A stretch of 64,000 nt of DNA from Mimachlamys varia (GCA_947623455.1 OX392542.1:14515625-14579624), one strand, 5' to 3'. Counted from the stretch's first letter, positions 1 to 33,588 are shown. Notes: generated by a model from the letters alone, not told the origin. Made by a program: numbers and translations.

Positions 1-14
1 AAAGGTGAATGGAT

Positions 15-465
15 GAACAACACGAGAGTCTCAATGTTATAATCTTTCTTTTGTTTCTATTTTGCCTCTAGTTTAATCGATTTTGAGTTCGGATTATGGT
101 TTTGTTGACGCTTTGGTATTCTCCAATTTTAGATAATATTATAAGCATGTACCACCATAAATATCTGCTATCAAACATTTATAAATATAAAGCTGAAAAA
201 AGACTGAATTGGGTTTCTTCTTTTACAACAGCCATTTAAATGGGGGAGGGGGTATGATTTTAGCCGTTCGTAAAATGGAACAAATACACAGAAATACATG
301 TTTCAAAAACATTCGCAGAATGTTGGGTTTTTTTTAATTAAAGTGAAAAAACTAGAGAATACTTAAGCGTCAACAAAACCATAATCCGAATTAAAATCGA
401 TTAAGCAAACGGCAAAATATGAACAAAGGAAAGATTAACATGGAAACCCCTCTAAAAAACTCTCA
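15..465. mobile_element. Foldback (MITE-like) element
   Basis: Two long inverted arms at about 20-130 and 352-465 share the string GAGTTCGGATTATGGTTTTG in opposite orientation, separated by about 220 bp. Single arms of the same family occur at 4629-4668, 56046-56095, 57847-57960 (opposite orientation) and 60778-60895 (opposite orientation). No target duplication could be defined because the left end is at the window edge. Confidence 0.7.
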
Positions 466-509
466 TATTTCTCGACTAGATGAAGATGGCGACCATAAAA
501 CCATAATCC

Positions 510-1150
510 TCATCAACCTGCGTCTATTGAATCCATGTGCTGTAAATGTGTTGGTCAGTATAGCTGACATCTATCACGAGCATTTCGATATTCAGAGCAA
601 GCCCTAGAATAACAAATCACCTGCGACATGTAAACACGATATGATGGAGAAGTAGGGACGTTACTATCAAGAAAGGGAAAGTTCACTAAAGGGAAATTGA
701 AATCGTCACGTTTATTATACAGCTTTGTAGTAAGCTGTCCGTGTTAATCATACTTTAAGTTAAGATCGAGGTAAGAAGCTGATGTAGGAGAGTCTGTTGT
801 GTCTTTAATCTCAAGTTCAGTGGGGTAGATATAGGTACCGAATAATTGTAGGAAATGATAAGTGAACTTTCATATCGGAAGTACGGTGGTATGTTAGTTT
901 GGACAGACTTTTGATGTAAGACATTGCTAATGTTAAGGGCATCATTGCCCTTTTTGGCAATTTCGACTTTCATAAAATGATGAGTCGCTGGTGCCTCATG
1001 GCCGTCCGTTCGCACTTGCCAAAATAGTAGAATTTCTGGCACATCATCAATAAACTTACAGAGACTTTTTGTTTGAGTGGTTTGCAGTGTTTTCAACACA
1101 TTCCGAGACGGTGTACATAGTGTGGTACGAACACGATGTATACTCAAAGG
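510..1150 (-). pseudogene. Internally deleted reverse-transcriptase element remnant
   Basis: On the minus strand, 1147 to about 860 is an open stretch with FIDDVPEILLFWQV and HHFMKVEIAKKGNDALNI. It is followed without a clear break, in other frames, by pieces matching the C-terminal part of the RT fragment seen at 50985-51997 (KRDDFNFP-like and SRAC-like strings at about 520-760). Frames shift and an in-frame stop is present. The RT core expected between the two pieces is missing. Inference: one element copy with an internal deletion. Confidence 0.6.
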
Positions 1151-1259
1151 TCCATTTAAAGTGACAGTAAGGTCTTCAAATTTTACATAGAATTATGTTG
1201 GACTGTTGTGATGTGATTGAATGAAAGATTTACAAACAACAGACATCTTGATATTTGAC

Positions 1260-2070
1260 ACATTTTAGAGGCATATTTGCAATTCAAATTGATCATATTT
1301 TGTTAAATGAAATAAAATCATAGGATCAAAACAAGACGAACGTAACTGAAACTTATATAATTATAACAGTATATGCTTACGCATGCATTCCGAGCTACAT
1401 TCTCGTAACTCCATTAAACCATACGATAGAAAAGTCGACCGTCGAAAACTGTTTGGCTTTAGGTGTCTTCAAAATAATATGCTTCTAAACCAATGATAAA
1501 AGAAACGTTTACTATGCATACATAAGAACAAGAAAACAAATGCAAGACCGTTACATAAAGACGGGTCCATGTCTTTCATCTCGTGCGTTCCATGTGTCGC
1601 TATATTACTCTATTTGAGTTCAAATATGGTTTCAATCTTTTCTTGTTCTTCATCGAAATGCTGTGATAAATACATATAATGATATCTATCTAGTCACCTT
1701 AGGTTGGGTGTTGAAGGAGACACCCTACCTCCATGTGATTTCATCAAACGACGAAGTAGAACAACCTCGATATACAGCTAGCTCACATCTGTATGACCTT
1801 TGAATAAACCGTTAACAAAACATAAAACTCGCATGCTGGAACACATTAAAGAGCCCAATTATGATTTCTGTCTGTCGTTTGGGAGTGCTATACTTCAAAG
1901 CAGCATCAGTCTAAAAGTGTCCAGCGCAGTACCTGTCCACACTACTATAAACGTACTTATTTTGGCGCACTAAAGTTTTAACGCATAACCAAATTCAACA
2001 AGTAAGCGCAATGATGAATTGGGGTTCACATAATGCTGCAGAAAGCATTATACAGAAACCATTCCAAACT
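1260..2070. other. No gene seen
   Basis: AT-rich spacer between two element remnants; no reading frame, repeat or RNA gene was recognised. Confidence 0.5.
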
Positions 2071-2082
2071 GCTGAGCTACCT

Positions 2083-2150
2083 CATCGTCGGAAACCCACG
2101 GTACACTTCTCTCTGACGTTTGCATAGTGTACCGTGGGTTTCCGACGATG
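2083..2150. repeat. Perfect 24-bp hairpin between direct repeats
   Basis: Arms 2083-2106 and 2127-2150 are exact reverse complements (CATCGTCGGAAACCCACGG core) around a 20-nt loop. GAGCTAC occurs just before (2074-2080) and just after (2151-2157), as for a small insertion with a target duplication. Confidence 0.85.
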
Positions 2151-2339
2151 GAGCTACTTTGATACCACCAAATCCTGTGACCCGGGCGCCATTCAAAACA
2201 TTGTCCCAAGGACTTGTGCTGAGAATATTGCCCCGAGGACTTGTGCTCAGTTTTTTGCTTCGGTCCTCAGCATTATCGTTTAGTTCTCATTCAACAGTTG
2301 CACCTTACAAAAGGACTGTCTATTGGCAAACACATCTCG

Positions 2340-3170
2340 AAAAGATGAAAGGCACCTGGCAGAGGGCTATCGAGCAATATCTCTCACCTGTGTCCTGTAA
2401 ACTACTTGCGCAAATCATCTGTCGTCACTTTGAGAAGAACAGGATCATCTCAGCTCCTTGCGACTCGATTACCTGGTCAAGTCGCACAATGCAATCCAGC
2501 ACGAAGAATGTGTAGTGATAGACTTTCCTAAAGCATTTGACACACTGCCTCATCCCAGACTTCAAGAAGCTGTGCGCCTACAGCATCATTGGGCATATTC
2601 ACGAGGAGCGTGCAAAATTCCTGACGGTATTTTCGATGCGAGTAGTACTTGAGGGCAAAGTGGCTAAGAAGTATCTGTGGAATTCGGTGTGTCGCAAGGA
2701 ACTGTTCTCTGAACACCATTCATCCTCTGTCACATCAACGACCTTCCAAATTGTGTCTTGTCTTAAACCAGGCTATTGCAGACGATTGCATTCTGTACCG
2801 TGTGCTCCGCAGTTTCAGAGACCATGTACTCAACAATACCATCCTACAGCAGACTCTATTCCCTACATTAGTACCACCATCTCTAATGACCTTAAATTGG
2901 GCACACATAAGAAGATCATGAAAAAGCCAAATCCATCATAGATTTTTGAGAAGGAACCTACGTAGTTTCCCGCATCAAAGCAAACATATTACTAGTGCGA
3001 CCGTGAAATCCTAAATAAAATAGGAAAGGACTTCTATAAGCCATGTCTGTTCTCTGGTCCCTTTGTATTTTTATGCAATACAATTTGTAGAAATCCTACT
3101 AGTGCGACCGATAATGGAATTAACGAGCATTCGTTTCGGATCCCATCTACATGGCAAAATCAGCTCCCTT
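2340..3170 (+). pseudogene. LINE reverse-transcriptase relic
   Basis: Pieces in shifting frames resemble a non-LTR RT in the right order: YRAISLT (about 2366), VVIDFPKAFDTLPHPRL (about 2515), GVSQGTVL with a stop after it (about 2685), ADDCILYR-like (about 2780), and SFRIPSTWQNQLP near the C-terminal end (about 3135). Stops and frameshifts are scattered, so it is an old fragment of a Jockey/CR1-like element. Confidence 0.75.
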
Positions 3171-3237
3171 CAAAATAACTACCACCGAGCAGCAAGATTG
3201 ATCACATGAGACAATTGCTTCAAAATCTCAGCCCACA

Positions 3238-3969
3238 AAATAAGAGATCACAGGGGGATCTTGGTGCCAACCATTGATTATTTTTCATTCATTCTTAGTG
3301 CAATGAACTTTGAAAGTTCTTGTGAAAATTAATAATAGTTGCAAAAAGGTGTCCAATCGGTTCCAAAATTCAAGAGACGGAACCTGCATTTGAAATTTGA
3401 GAAAGATCCATTCAGTATTTAAGATATAGCGGTAAAATATTTTCATTGCCAAAATCCAAGATGGCAATCTGGCAGCCATTTTGCTTTCCCGGTCAGTCCC
3501 AAATTCAATACAGCACAACTAAGGACCAAGGGGAACTGTATATGAAACTTTGGAAATATCCATCCAGTACTTCCCAAGGTATAACGTTAACAAAATGTTA
3601 TTGTCAAAATCCAAGATTGCCGCCTGGCAGCCATTTTGTTTCTCCTATCAGTCCCAAAATCAATACAGCACAACTAGGCACCATGGGGAACCTGCATATG
3701 AAATTTGAGAAAGATCCATCCAGTACTTCCCAAAATGTAACAATAACAAATTTCCATAGTCAAAATCCAAGATGGCCCCATTGCAGCCATTTTGTTTTTC
3801 CGATCAGTCCCAAAATCAATACAGCACAACACCAAGAGAAACCTGCATATGAAATTTGAGAAAGGTCCATGCAGTACTTCTCAAGTTATAAAATTGTTTA
3901 AGGACAAACAACTGACGACGGACGCATGGTGATTTGTTGATAGCCCACCATCATCTGATGGTGGGCTAA
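3238..3969 (+). mobile_element. Helitron/pearl-like non-autonomous element, ~4 core repeats
   Basis: Starts with agagatcacagggggatctt, has about four diverged units of roughly 155 bp (atgaaatttgagaaagatcc strings near 3390, 3541, 3698 and 3848). It ends in the hairpin TAGCCCACCATCATCTGATGGTGGGCTAA at 3941-3969, finishing CTAA as Helitron-type elements do. It matches the complete copy at 20431-21611. Confidence 0.8.
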
Positions 3970-5199
3970 AAAACACAACTGCCTCCCCTTCATCATAGAC
4001 GTAACATACCTCTTAAACGTCACTGCAGAACTTGTGACGGCTAGACCACCCACACGATACCCAAGACCAAAGAAATAGGCCACATTCCTAGCTAAAACCT
4101 TCAGACTTCTAGACCAGCAATCGCTCCAGTTCTTAAAGGGGCTCCATGTATCAACTACACACAGTGACCAATACAAGATCTCCAGGCTCCCTCATTAGAA
4201 CTATCCTTGATTGGTACCAATGGCCAAACACAGCTATGAATTGTGGTAGCGGAAAGGTAACCAACGTGTCCCTCGCAGCACAGGGAGAATAACGCTATAA
4301 GCGAACCCGCCCCCACCCCCAACTGCAACTTGTCCGTTTGGTATCTCTAGCAGCATAACCATTTAGGTTATAAGGTTGAAATCTGACCTCAATCGAAAAG
4401 TTATGACTTGAGAATTTATTTCCTAAAGTAAGACCAAACCCGAAGTGTCCATCATCCTTTTTGAAACCTCACAATTTGCTAATGCTTGTAAGCATATATT
4501 GTTATAGTAATTTTTGTTTGAGTGAAGTGGCTTAAAACAATATGGCCAAATTACCATCCCAGGCGAGGGTCAGTCCTAACATTTGTACAATGCTTATTAC
4601 AGAATACAGTTTATGTCCGTCTTAGACAGATGAACTTCGTATGGTTATGTTGACGCTTTGGTATTCTGGTTTCCCCCCCCCCCCCAAGTAAATTGACTAC
4701 ATTTTGGCAGCATCCCTTTATGTACAATTTTGAATCTCCAACTCTCCAGAATGCTTCAGACCAATTATGGTTGTTAGCCTTTTCGTGTTTTCCAAATTAG
4801 TAATGAAGCCAAATGATCCCTTTTTGCTTAACCTTTATTTTGAATCCCTATCACCTAGGAAACAAATTTTATTAATATTCTTCTTGTTACAGAGAAGAAA
4901 CTGATAAAGCAATAACATGAGGCCTTCATTTGTACAAATGTTTAACGTCCATCATCTAGACACGCTTCAAGTCAAATGTGGCTTGCATTAAGTGAATTTT
5001 AAAAAGAAACTGCTGACGAACAGATAACACTATTGACAGTCGGATGGACGGATAACAGACTTCAGAGTGTGGCACAAGCTCACCTTGGTCCTCCTGACCA
5101 GGCTGAAAACTAAGAGGTGAAGTTATTTGATTTTTCTAAATGAAACAGTAAATACTAACACATCTAACACTTTGTTTCAGATCATTTCTTTTATTTTTC
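3970..5199. other. No gene seen
   Basis: No coding signal or complete repeat was recognised, apart from a single foldback-family arm at 4629-4668 and a poly-C run at 4673-4684. Confidence 0.5.
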
Positions 5200-8100
5200 A
5201 TCAACTCAGTCTAATAACGGCTGATACTAAATTTGTTATTATCATAATTAGATAATAAATCGGTTCTTGCCAGCAGATCATTAAAACATATATGTGAGGC
5301 ATAAAAACAAAAATAGTTAAAACATCAACAGCTTTGTATAGATATAGAATTTGTTTCTGTATAGTGTTGATTATTCTCAAAAACAAATAGAAAAATTAAT
5401 TTACATTTATTTTCACCTATATACACATGTACAGTGCAAATAGTATGGATACATATACATGTACAAGCAGAGATAACAAGGAAATAAAATTATACCCCCC
5501 TAGCGACATAATTTGCATAAAGTATACAATACTCCCTGCCATCCCTTTAGCATAGACTTAATAAATTCTGTAAAATATCAAGTGAGATCATTGTGACATT
5601 GTCAAACCATTCTCTGTATACACACCAGAATAATTAGAAATCATTACTTTCTGGTTCCCCATTACATAGATATGGAAACCATGCACTGCCTTGCAGTTAT
5701 TAAAAAGGATCTATTTTACCAAGAAACTTTCTTATCTTTTGTTAAAGTTAATCACTTTTCCCACAATCACACAACATTTGAAGAGATTGATTAGTAACCT
5801 GTGATGTAGGTTTCACAAACAATTAAATTTTAGAAGCAAAACAAATTTAACTGCTACTCAATACTTAAATCAAATCTTACTCAAATCTTATCTCATTTAA
5901 ATCAGAGACTCAGGGATAGAAAAAAAATCAACTTTCCCGATTAACGTGTCCATGTACATGTGTTATAAATACATAACCTAGGACTATTTCATTAATGACC
6001 ACTAACAAATATCTTGCATGTAGCCTTGTGCTTATATTAAATTCCTCATTACAAACTTACAACATGGGGAGAAAGGACATCTGTATGTGAGCTAACTACA
6101 CAACACTGCTCTCCTTAAACAAGAAGATAACAATATACAGTGTTTGTTTTATAATATAAACATTTATCTCGACTTCAACTTTATACTGATGAGAATCACA
6201 CCTGACACTAAAACAATCAATGGTATATCCATCAACAACATGTTTTCCTTACTGTGAAATACAATTCTGAAGAATTAGATGTGGTTACTTATCAAGTCAC
6301 CTTCTCCTACTAACATAAAAGCTGCCATTTTGAAAGTTGGAATATATTGCAAATGAATTTACATAATGACATATTCATGGGTTACTTAAGATATAATAAC
6401 TGTTATTCTCATATTCATTCAATTAAGTAAAGAAATCATTTAGAAATCTACAAGTCGGGGTGCTGGTATCAATTTTACACAGTAATTTAGTCAATGGCTG
6501 TTTCTAAAGTAAAATCAATTGTTAATAATCTTAATTTTTTTTTAAATTTTAAAGTTAGCAAACCAGTTATATAATCTAGCGAAATTCGTTGTTCATCAAT
6601 TATGATGACATATTTTTCCAAACTCGCGCTTTCAGAATTTTCAAGTGATAAATAGTTATTTTGATGCACAAATGACACCCATACTTTCGAAACTGAATTT
6701 TACTTAACTTGTATCTACAATGAGTGGTCAAAAATGTCAGTGTTTACAAAATTTAAGAATCCATACTAGCGAAATTCAAATTAATTTGTAAGTACTAAAT
6801 CAAGAACGACCACTGAATTAAGTTGACTGTGTGATGATAATTTTGACTGTTGAAAATGCATAAGAATTGAGGCAAAGAAAGCACAAATACCATTCTAAGA
6901 CATCAGTATAAGCCAACTGAACAAGGTATTACAACCATAACTGAAGTACAGCAAATCGGGTACCCAATATGTATAGATTGTATGTGCGGTTCTTCAAATA
7001 TTTCAATATGTCTCCTTGGACCAAAGCAGCAGAAGAACAAACAATAATGTTGTTATGTTTTGTTAGACTTCACAACACTATATCCGTAACATGATATAAA
7101 CTTGCACACAAGTAACACACTTTGTGAAGCCCATATTAATCAGAGCAAGCATCGTTTAGACACTCTCTTGAAGATGCAGAATTTCTTTACGATGACATGG
7201 TTTTGAAGTTTACATGTCCATATCCTGGACAACATCCAATTCAGCTACAGATTTCTTTAAAAGTCTATTTTTGATATAACAAAGACAATCTTTCCAAAAT
7301 AAGCTGTACAATGTATCTATGTACACCAATCAAGAATGAAAGTCTTTTTTGAAAAATATATACAAAATAGCAACACTCTGGAATTCTTTTTTATATGAGG
7401 TAATCTTTGAAATTCTTCAGTATCCACTATAATGTTTGATTATCTCCCCTGGATTGGTTTGGAGATGCATGATTTAATTATCAACATATGTGTTAACATG
7501 GTGCACCTGTTTTAGTTCTACAAGCCACAAGAAAAGTAGTTGTATGTCATAATGCTTCAATCACCATGCTGAAGCCATACTAAGTGGAAGGTGATCAGCA
7601 ACTTGTCAAGAACATCACATTCAAACAAGGGAAAGAATCAGGTCCACAGATACTAAATCCAAAATTTCAAAATAAAAAAAAAATCTAATAAGCAAAGCAT
7701 TCCATAACATTCAAGCAACGATGTAAAAACATTGTATATCAGTTCCCCTTTATGTTTATGGAAACAACAGCATAACATACCAAAAATAGAGAATAGTTCT
7801 CTTCAATTGCACAAAGTTTTCATAAAATACAGAAACAATGAAATAACACAGTAGGACAACTATATATGATATGATTCTCTACAAACAGACTTTCACAAAA
7901 TGATTAATAAATTGTATTCACTGGTGAACAGGAATCAATGGGGTCTTAATTCTTTTCCCAATTAATACCAAGTAACTGGAACAGGGAAAACAAGAGAATT
8001 TTCAAAAATAATCATTTGATCCAAATGATACTTTCTCATGAAATTCAAATCAACCCAGTTTCAAGAAACATAATATTCAGTCATATCATTAAATCATGAT

Positions 8101-8846
8101 ATAAAGAAAAACCCTGTGACTTTTTTTTTTTACATTCATTCAGACAAATATACCATGCAATGTTTTTCAACTAAAAAAATAAACTACAAGAACTTGGACG
8201 ACATTCATTCAGCAACACTTCCTCTCAAACTATGATTGTCCTTTTGTCCAATTATTTTCATTCACACATTTTTTCGAATAGCACATTCAAATATCCATTA
8301 AAGTACATATTCCTTTTCATTAAAATCGTTTTAGACTCAATAATAGTAAAATTCTCTCTTTTCATCTTTCAGAAATAAATATCATTTTTAATAATTAATA
8401 TTTTTTTAGAAGGATTGGCTCATTTTCCCAGCTCTGTGAATGAAAGGACACCTTAAATAATTTGAGATGTTAATAGGACCTAAAACTAAATGAAACAAAA
8501 CCAATCATCTCTTTTCCTATGGTAAGATTTAAGTTTTATTACTTCATTCACAGAGTGATGCCTATTTAGGATATAGTATTTTCAGTAACTTTTGTAGGCT
8601 AGGTGAACCCCTTCATAGACAAACAATCTAAAATCTGATTGGTTATCTGTGATAAGACTCCCTAATTTCAGTAACAAACAACTACACAGAACAAATAGCA
8701 CTGGAGAAGACTTGTAAACATTCTTTTCCTCTCTTTCTCTTTTCATATTATTCCACTTCCTTTAACAGATATAATATTTATAATTTAAATAAATATATCT
8801 ACCGGTATAGTCACTGTACAATGTTTTATTTAAATATATTACTTTT
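5200..8846. other. AT-rich stretch, no gene; possible FOXJ 3' flank
   Basis: There are only short, unsupported reading frames here, many homopolymer A/T runs and no recognised domain, tRNA or repeat family. It lies downstream of the FOXJ stop. How far the FOXJ 3' UTR extends cannot be set from sequence because many possible AATAAA signals occur. Confidence 0.5.
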
Positions 8847-8918
8847 ATGTTATATTCTATATACAGTCAGTATTATTTAAGTTTTCCTTGGGAAATACGT
8901 CATTTTTTTACCCAAGAT

Positions 8919-9535
8919 GAAAACCCAGAAGGATCTTGGCACCCACTATTGTTTGATCTTCTTTGCGCTTTGAAAGTTCGATATGTTGGGATATATTCCC
9001 TTCTTTTTCCGTATTCATTTCAAGAAATAGCAATGATAATCCCTACAGTCAAAACAAAGATGGCTGTCCATAAGCAATTTTTTTTTCTGAGCAGTCCAAA
9101 AATAAAAGGGCAGAAGGAGGCCAAGGTGAACCTACATATGAAGATCAATTCTGTACTTCATAAGAACTTTCCAAGTCAAAATCCTAGATGGTCCCTTTTC
9201 CTCTACATGTATTTTGGTTTTCTCTGATCAGTTCCAAAATTAAAAGAGCACAACTAGGGACCAGGGTGGAACCTATATATGTGATTTTAAAAAGATCCAC
9301 TCTGAATTTCTAGGAAAAATAGTTGTAACAAGTTTTCCTTGTTAAAATCAAAAATGGCCAACTATCAGTCATTTTGGTTAAAAATCAAAAGTCAAAAATC
9401 AAAGAGAGCATAACGAAGGACCGAGGTATAAATCTTAATATGAAATTTGAACAAGAACTGTTTCAGGACTAACGATGGACCAAAGATGCAGGGTGACTTG
9501 AACAGCCCACAATCTAATGATAGTGGGGTAATAAA
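8919..9535 (+). mobile_element. Degenerate Helitron/pearl-like element
   Basis: Begins with cccagaaggatcttggcacccac, contains degraded core repeats (aaaatcctagatgg, aaaatcaaaaatggcc) and ends near a decayed hairpin (agcccacaatctaatgatagtgggg, 9503-9528). Same family as the copies at 3238 and 20431. Confidence 0.65.
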
Positions 9536-9539
9536 ACTG

Positions 9540-11162
9540 TTTGCTGGAAAATCAAACACACCTACATGTAAAAACATGTTCACACCTACAGCAGTCTATA
9601 AACATAACGATCATTTATTCTGCGGAATAAATCTTCCTTATTAGTGTGAAGCATTATCATTCACATTACCATATAATTATCAAAATAAAAAGACAAATAG
9701 TCTTATTTCATAATAAATTGACAGCAAATTATCCAAAAACAATCAGTTAACTTATTCATCCCTAAACTTTCATAATGAACTATTCCAACATTTGATTTGG
9801 AAGAGTTCAAGTGAATTTTCAGGGGCGAATAAGTTAAAGACCAATAATTATTTCATTGCCATTATTGTAGATAAATTGTTTTCACTTGATATTTAAGGAT
9901 TGTGAAGTATTTACTAATAAAAATTTCACACAAAGGGTATACATTCATGTTGAGCAAAATGTTAAGTCCAAGTGAATTATATACAGAAAAGGTTAGTTTA
10001 CATACAGAAGTATAAATAAAACAGAAGTATTCTACAGTCAGTGTTCACACACAGTAAACTATCATACATTTGTGATCATTATAGTGTGTACTTCTGGTGA
10101 AATCTTACAGCGTGTCAAAACAGTGGGGCCCCAGCAATTATGCAGTTGGAGCAAGGTTTGAAAAATACTACTTGCCAGAGAACTAATATTTTTGTATCAT
10201 TACACATTGACAATGTTCACCAGGTGCTGACATATACTATATGTAGTCTACTAGTTCTTGGTATAGAGCTAGTGAAAAAATGTACCTGAATCAACAGGAT
10301 TCTCTGCTTACATGGTGACACTTCACAAGAAATCACAATATACAGGACTATTGTGTTTCATGGAAACACATCATGTTAAAAAATAAGCATACGTCATTTA
10401 AAACATTTCTTACAATGCCCTATAAAATAACAATTGTCAGTTCTATACCTGTGCATTGGTCATCAGCATCAAAATATACATATATATATGTACTAGTTTC
10501 TTTGATTATTATATATAACTGCTCAAAAAATACTATTTATTATCATAATTTATTTATCTTTTCTTTGTTCAATTTAATACAGATTTGTTATTCCTTTAGA
10601 CATTCTGATTTTGTATCAGCTACAGGTCAATGTCAGAAAAAAATATACAAATATGAAATAATTGTCAAGAGTTCCTAAAAACCACACTCCACAGAATTTG
10701 TTCATAATTAGGAGAAAAAAGCTGCTGCCTGCTTGTATTCTTCATGTCTTACAGGTAAAAAATTCCCTTTATACAAACATGCTGGTACTGGATTCAGTTG
10801 AACATCTGTTGTATTAAGAGTTACATCTAGTGATTTACATAATAGTTATATAGACACAGGCTTGTACACAGGGATTACACTAATTTGTATCACAAAGTGT
10901 TATTCTTCACAACAATGATATTCTTTAAGGTTTAATAGCACTCCCGCAGTTAGATCCAGCGTGTTGATCAGGTTCTGTGAGGAAACCTTCCTCACTGGAC
11001 AGATTCACTCCACCTAGAACTTGTAGTATATATCATCCTTGAAACTCCATACAAATCTTTGCACAGCTTCCCACATTTATAAATAACAGACAAAATGATT
11101 GAATGAAGGACACAAAACCTAATGCACAGTGTGATGAAAACGATGAGGATGGCAACAGTGTA
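9540..11162 (-). other. FOXJ2/3: Probable FOXJ 3' UTR (proximal part)
   Basis: This stretch directly follows the FOXJ stop codon, has no coding evidence and is AT-rich. The calling of a 3' UTR is positional only; the cleavage site is not identified. Confidence 0.45.
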
Positions 11163-30449
<19,287 letters not shown>

Positions 30450-33400
30450 CTTGGTTATTTGGATTTCATTGACCGCTTCACCTATATGACGAAATCGCGT
30501 ATGGATATACATTCTAAATATCAATGATTTACGCTTATGAGTTTTGGTATAATATGCTTTTTCTTATGATGATTAGTGTTTAAATGGAAAAAGTATGCCA
30601 CCCAAATCTATTTCATTTTATTTTATACCACAAATCATGAACATTTATTTTATGCATTTTTTTATTGCGCAGTTGTAAGACTATTTGCCGCCTAGTGGCT
30701 TCATTACCCCCAGCAGTGTTGCATAGCAGCGCAAAGTGCCCTCTATGAGAGAATTCGCGGGAGTTTCATCAATATGAAAATGAAAGTAGAGCATTTACAT
30801 TACGTAACTAATAATACGGGATAGTATGTACCAGACTTACTAAATCTAATATCGGATTCGTTAATTCATAATAAAATATATACTTATGATACCAATATAT
30901 GTCTTAATCGTGGTAAGCGTCTCGTTTATGTATAATGAAGAGGATACACGTGTATTTTAAATGTAAACACTATAACATATAACTGATAGCTACATATTAG
31001 GAGACACGTTTCTTTTGTGGAGGAAGAAGAAGAATACAACAAGCCTAACACAATTTTAAGTCTAATAGGCCCAATGGTGAAAGTATGTGGTGAATTGGGT
31101 TTTTTTTGTATTTCTTTTCGATTTAGTGAAAAAATTGTTGAATTAATAATTGGTCACCGCTGAAAAAATACGTTTCAGATTTTATATTTTAAATATATAT
31201 ATATAACAAAATATGTTTAATTATATTATTTGAAAGTCTGTTAGTGTGCATCCAGAAAAATTATTTAATTCATACTTTATTTATACAATGTGTGATCACT
31301 GAATTGGCTTATTTTTAAATTGATTTTTTTATTTCAACAATTACTTTTTTTGCCAATTTAATGAAATGATTTAATTAACATATATATGAAATGTTTTGTT
31401 TTTCTAACACCTTACAAGATTAATTTGATAAGTTGATAGTATATGTAGATTTAGATATGGCAAACTAAATAAGATTCATTTTGTTTTATCGAATTGTTTA
31501 GTTCAAATTATGATGACTATATACCTTAATGCACATTTTTTAATAAATATACTTATCAGTTAGCTAGCGCAAAGAAATCGTGTTTAACATTATGGATATT
31601 TTGAAATATACGAATTCTATGATTATTTGAGAATAAATTGATTCAAACATATTTTTAGACTTAGAATTTATTAACAAGTTATATCACGACTTAGATAGAT
31701 CGAATATCGTTGTTTTATCACTATTTTTTAACTTCATATTGTCTTTATTAACGCAGACTCGCAGTGTGTATAACGATAGGTCATAGTTTTTCAGGTGTGA
31801 TGTATGACAGCCTATCGCCTTCTCCTAACACAGTTCAAAGTATTACGATGATCAATGAGACAAGGCATGCTTATACAATGATGTTCAATCAATTTTAGAA
31901 ATAGTCAATACTAATCAAAATCTCCCGCTGGATTTTGTGAAATAAAATCATAAAGATATTTTAAAAAAATGAGTACTGAGGTAAGTTGCGGATTTTTTTA
32001 ATATAATAGAATCTAATTCACAGGGACACATAAAGACTTTTATATTGATATTGTATGACTGATACAGTCGCTGGGTGTGTTAGGCCTATATAGAACCCTT
32101 CGGACGGGACTGCATTGTTTGAGGGTTTGTGTGTAACATAATATTGAACTTTCGTTTTCAAATCCGTGATAAAGCGAGTCAATGTCAATATCGACTAAAA
32201 TACAGGAACACGTTACAATAATAATATATGAAAACTAACTGGAGACTTTGTTTATATATAAAGTCTACCACATACATTATAACTGTGTCGTGCCCCTGTG
32301 GCTGAACCTTACAACTTCTACTATTTTCTTATAATAAGCATTAAGCACAATATTATACGTAAATTAAGAAGGTACAAAGTACTTAACTTAAATTAAGGAG
32401 AGGTATAAAATTTGCATGATATACTTTTATATATTCATTTTTGTGTGTTAAGATCCAACTTTTATTTGAATAATTTTCACCGCGTAGAGACTGGGATTTC
32501 CGTCTTATACCGCCTTCCATTGGCTACGATAAAATAATCAATATTTCCAATCATTCCTATTTTAAGGTCAGCGTGACGTAACAATGTGTATCGGACCACA
32601 TAGTTACCAACTATTTACACATAACAACTGTGGATTTATATATAGGGTGATATTTATTTTTACGACCTGGGGTTCTCCTCCACCCACGCCAGGTATTCGG
32701 CTGACCTATTTCGCTTGGACACGCGTATATGTGTGGCCCGGGCCTACTTTTCTTTTGAATGGATAGCAGAGCAAGCGAGGACAAGAACTTTCCCGACAAT
32801 ACGTACAGTGTAGTAATTATACGTACGCAATGTCGGTACGAGTTGCACAATTGACTGGTGACGGATGTGAACATGTTTCGGGGTTTTCCGCCGGATATTT
32901 CACAATTCTTTACAAAAAAAAGCATGATTTAACATATTTCACGAACTGGCTTTAATTAACTATATCATTATCTTAAATGAATTAAAAAGGTTTACAGGGA
33001 AGTTCTTCTTCAATTTGAGTTTTATTACTGGTATTTAAAATAAAAATAGTATATGTATCATCACAGATGCTTGAGTTCTGTCAGTATATAAAAAAATGTT
33101 TATATATAAGGAGCCGCGGCCCATTACAGAAAGTAATGGGAGGCTCATTTCACACATACATATTTATTATTTACTGACAGAAACTCAAGCAACTGGGTAT
33201 CATCAAAGGAATCTGACATTTCATCCGAGAAATAATGATAAATAATAGGAATAACTTTTTCTGTATTTTGTTATGATTCCTGATTTTCTTCATTACCACT
33301 ATTTCAGAAAGATAACATGTCCGGTGGTGACATCTACAATTTTTATGTCGGATTTCTAAGATATACAGATAATCTGAAAAAACAAAACCAATATTAAAAG

Positions 33401-33580
33401 TTAACCAATCCATGAGCAATACATAGTTTGACCACAAGTCGATGTTATACTATTTGATAAGGGAAAATATTTTCATGCATGGTTAACATCACACCGAGAT
33501 TCCTCTGGTCCTAATACCAGAAAATTTGCCAGATAGATATATGGTGTCGGGGCCAGACAAAACTCGGGTTAGGTTAGCAT
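30450..33580. other. FOXJ upstream flank, no gene seen
   Basis: Contains the presumed 5' UTR and promoter of FOXJ. No TATA box can be singled out in the AT-rich sequence. Foldback arms lie at 33068-33192 (gcttgagttctgtcagta / tactgacagaaactcaagc). The rest shows no coding signal. Confidence 0.5.
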
Positions 33581-33588
33581 ATAGAAGA

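Noticed and set aside
8847..9227. 126-aa plus-strand frame
   Set aside because: Mostly within a degenerate Helitron/pearl-like element; composition and phrases are those of the repeat.
30450..30524. N-terminal extension of the FOXJ frame to an upstream ATG
   Set aside because: The 25 extra residues do not match FOXJ proteins; the next ATG (30449) has a strong context and starts the conserved [11 protein letters not shown] region.
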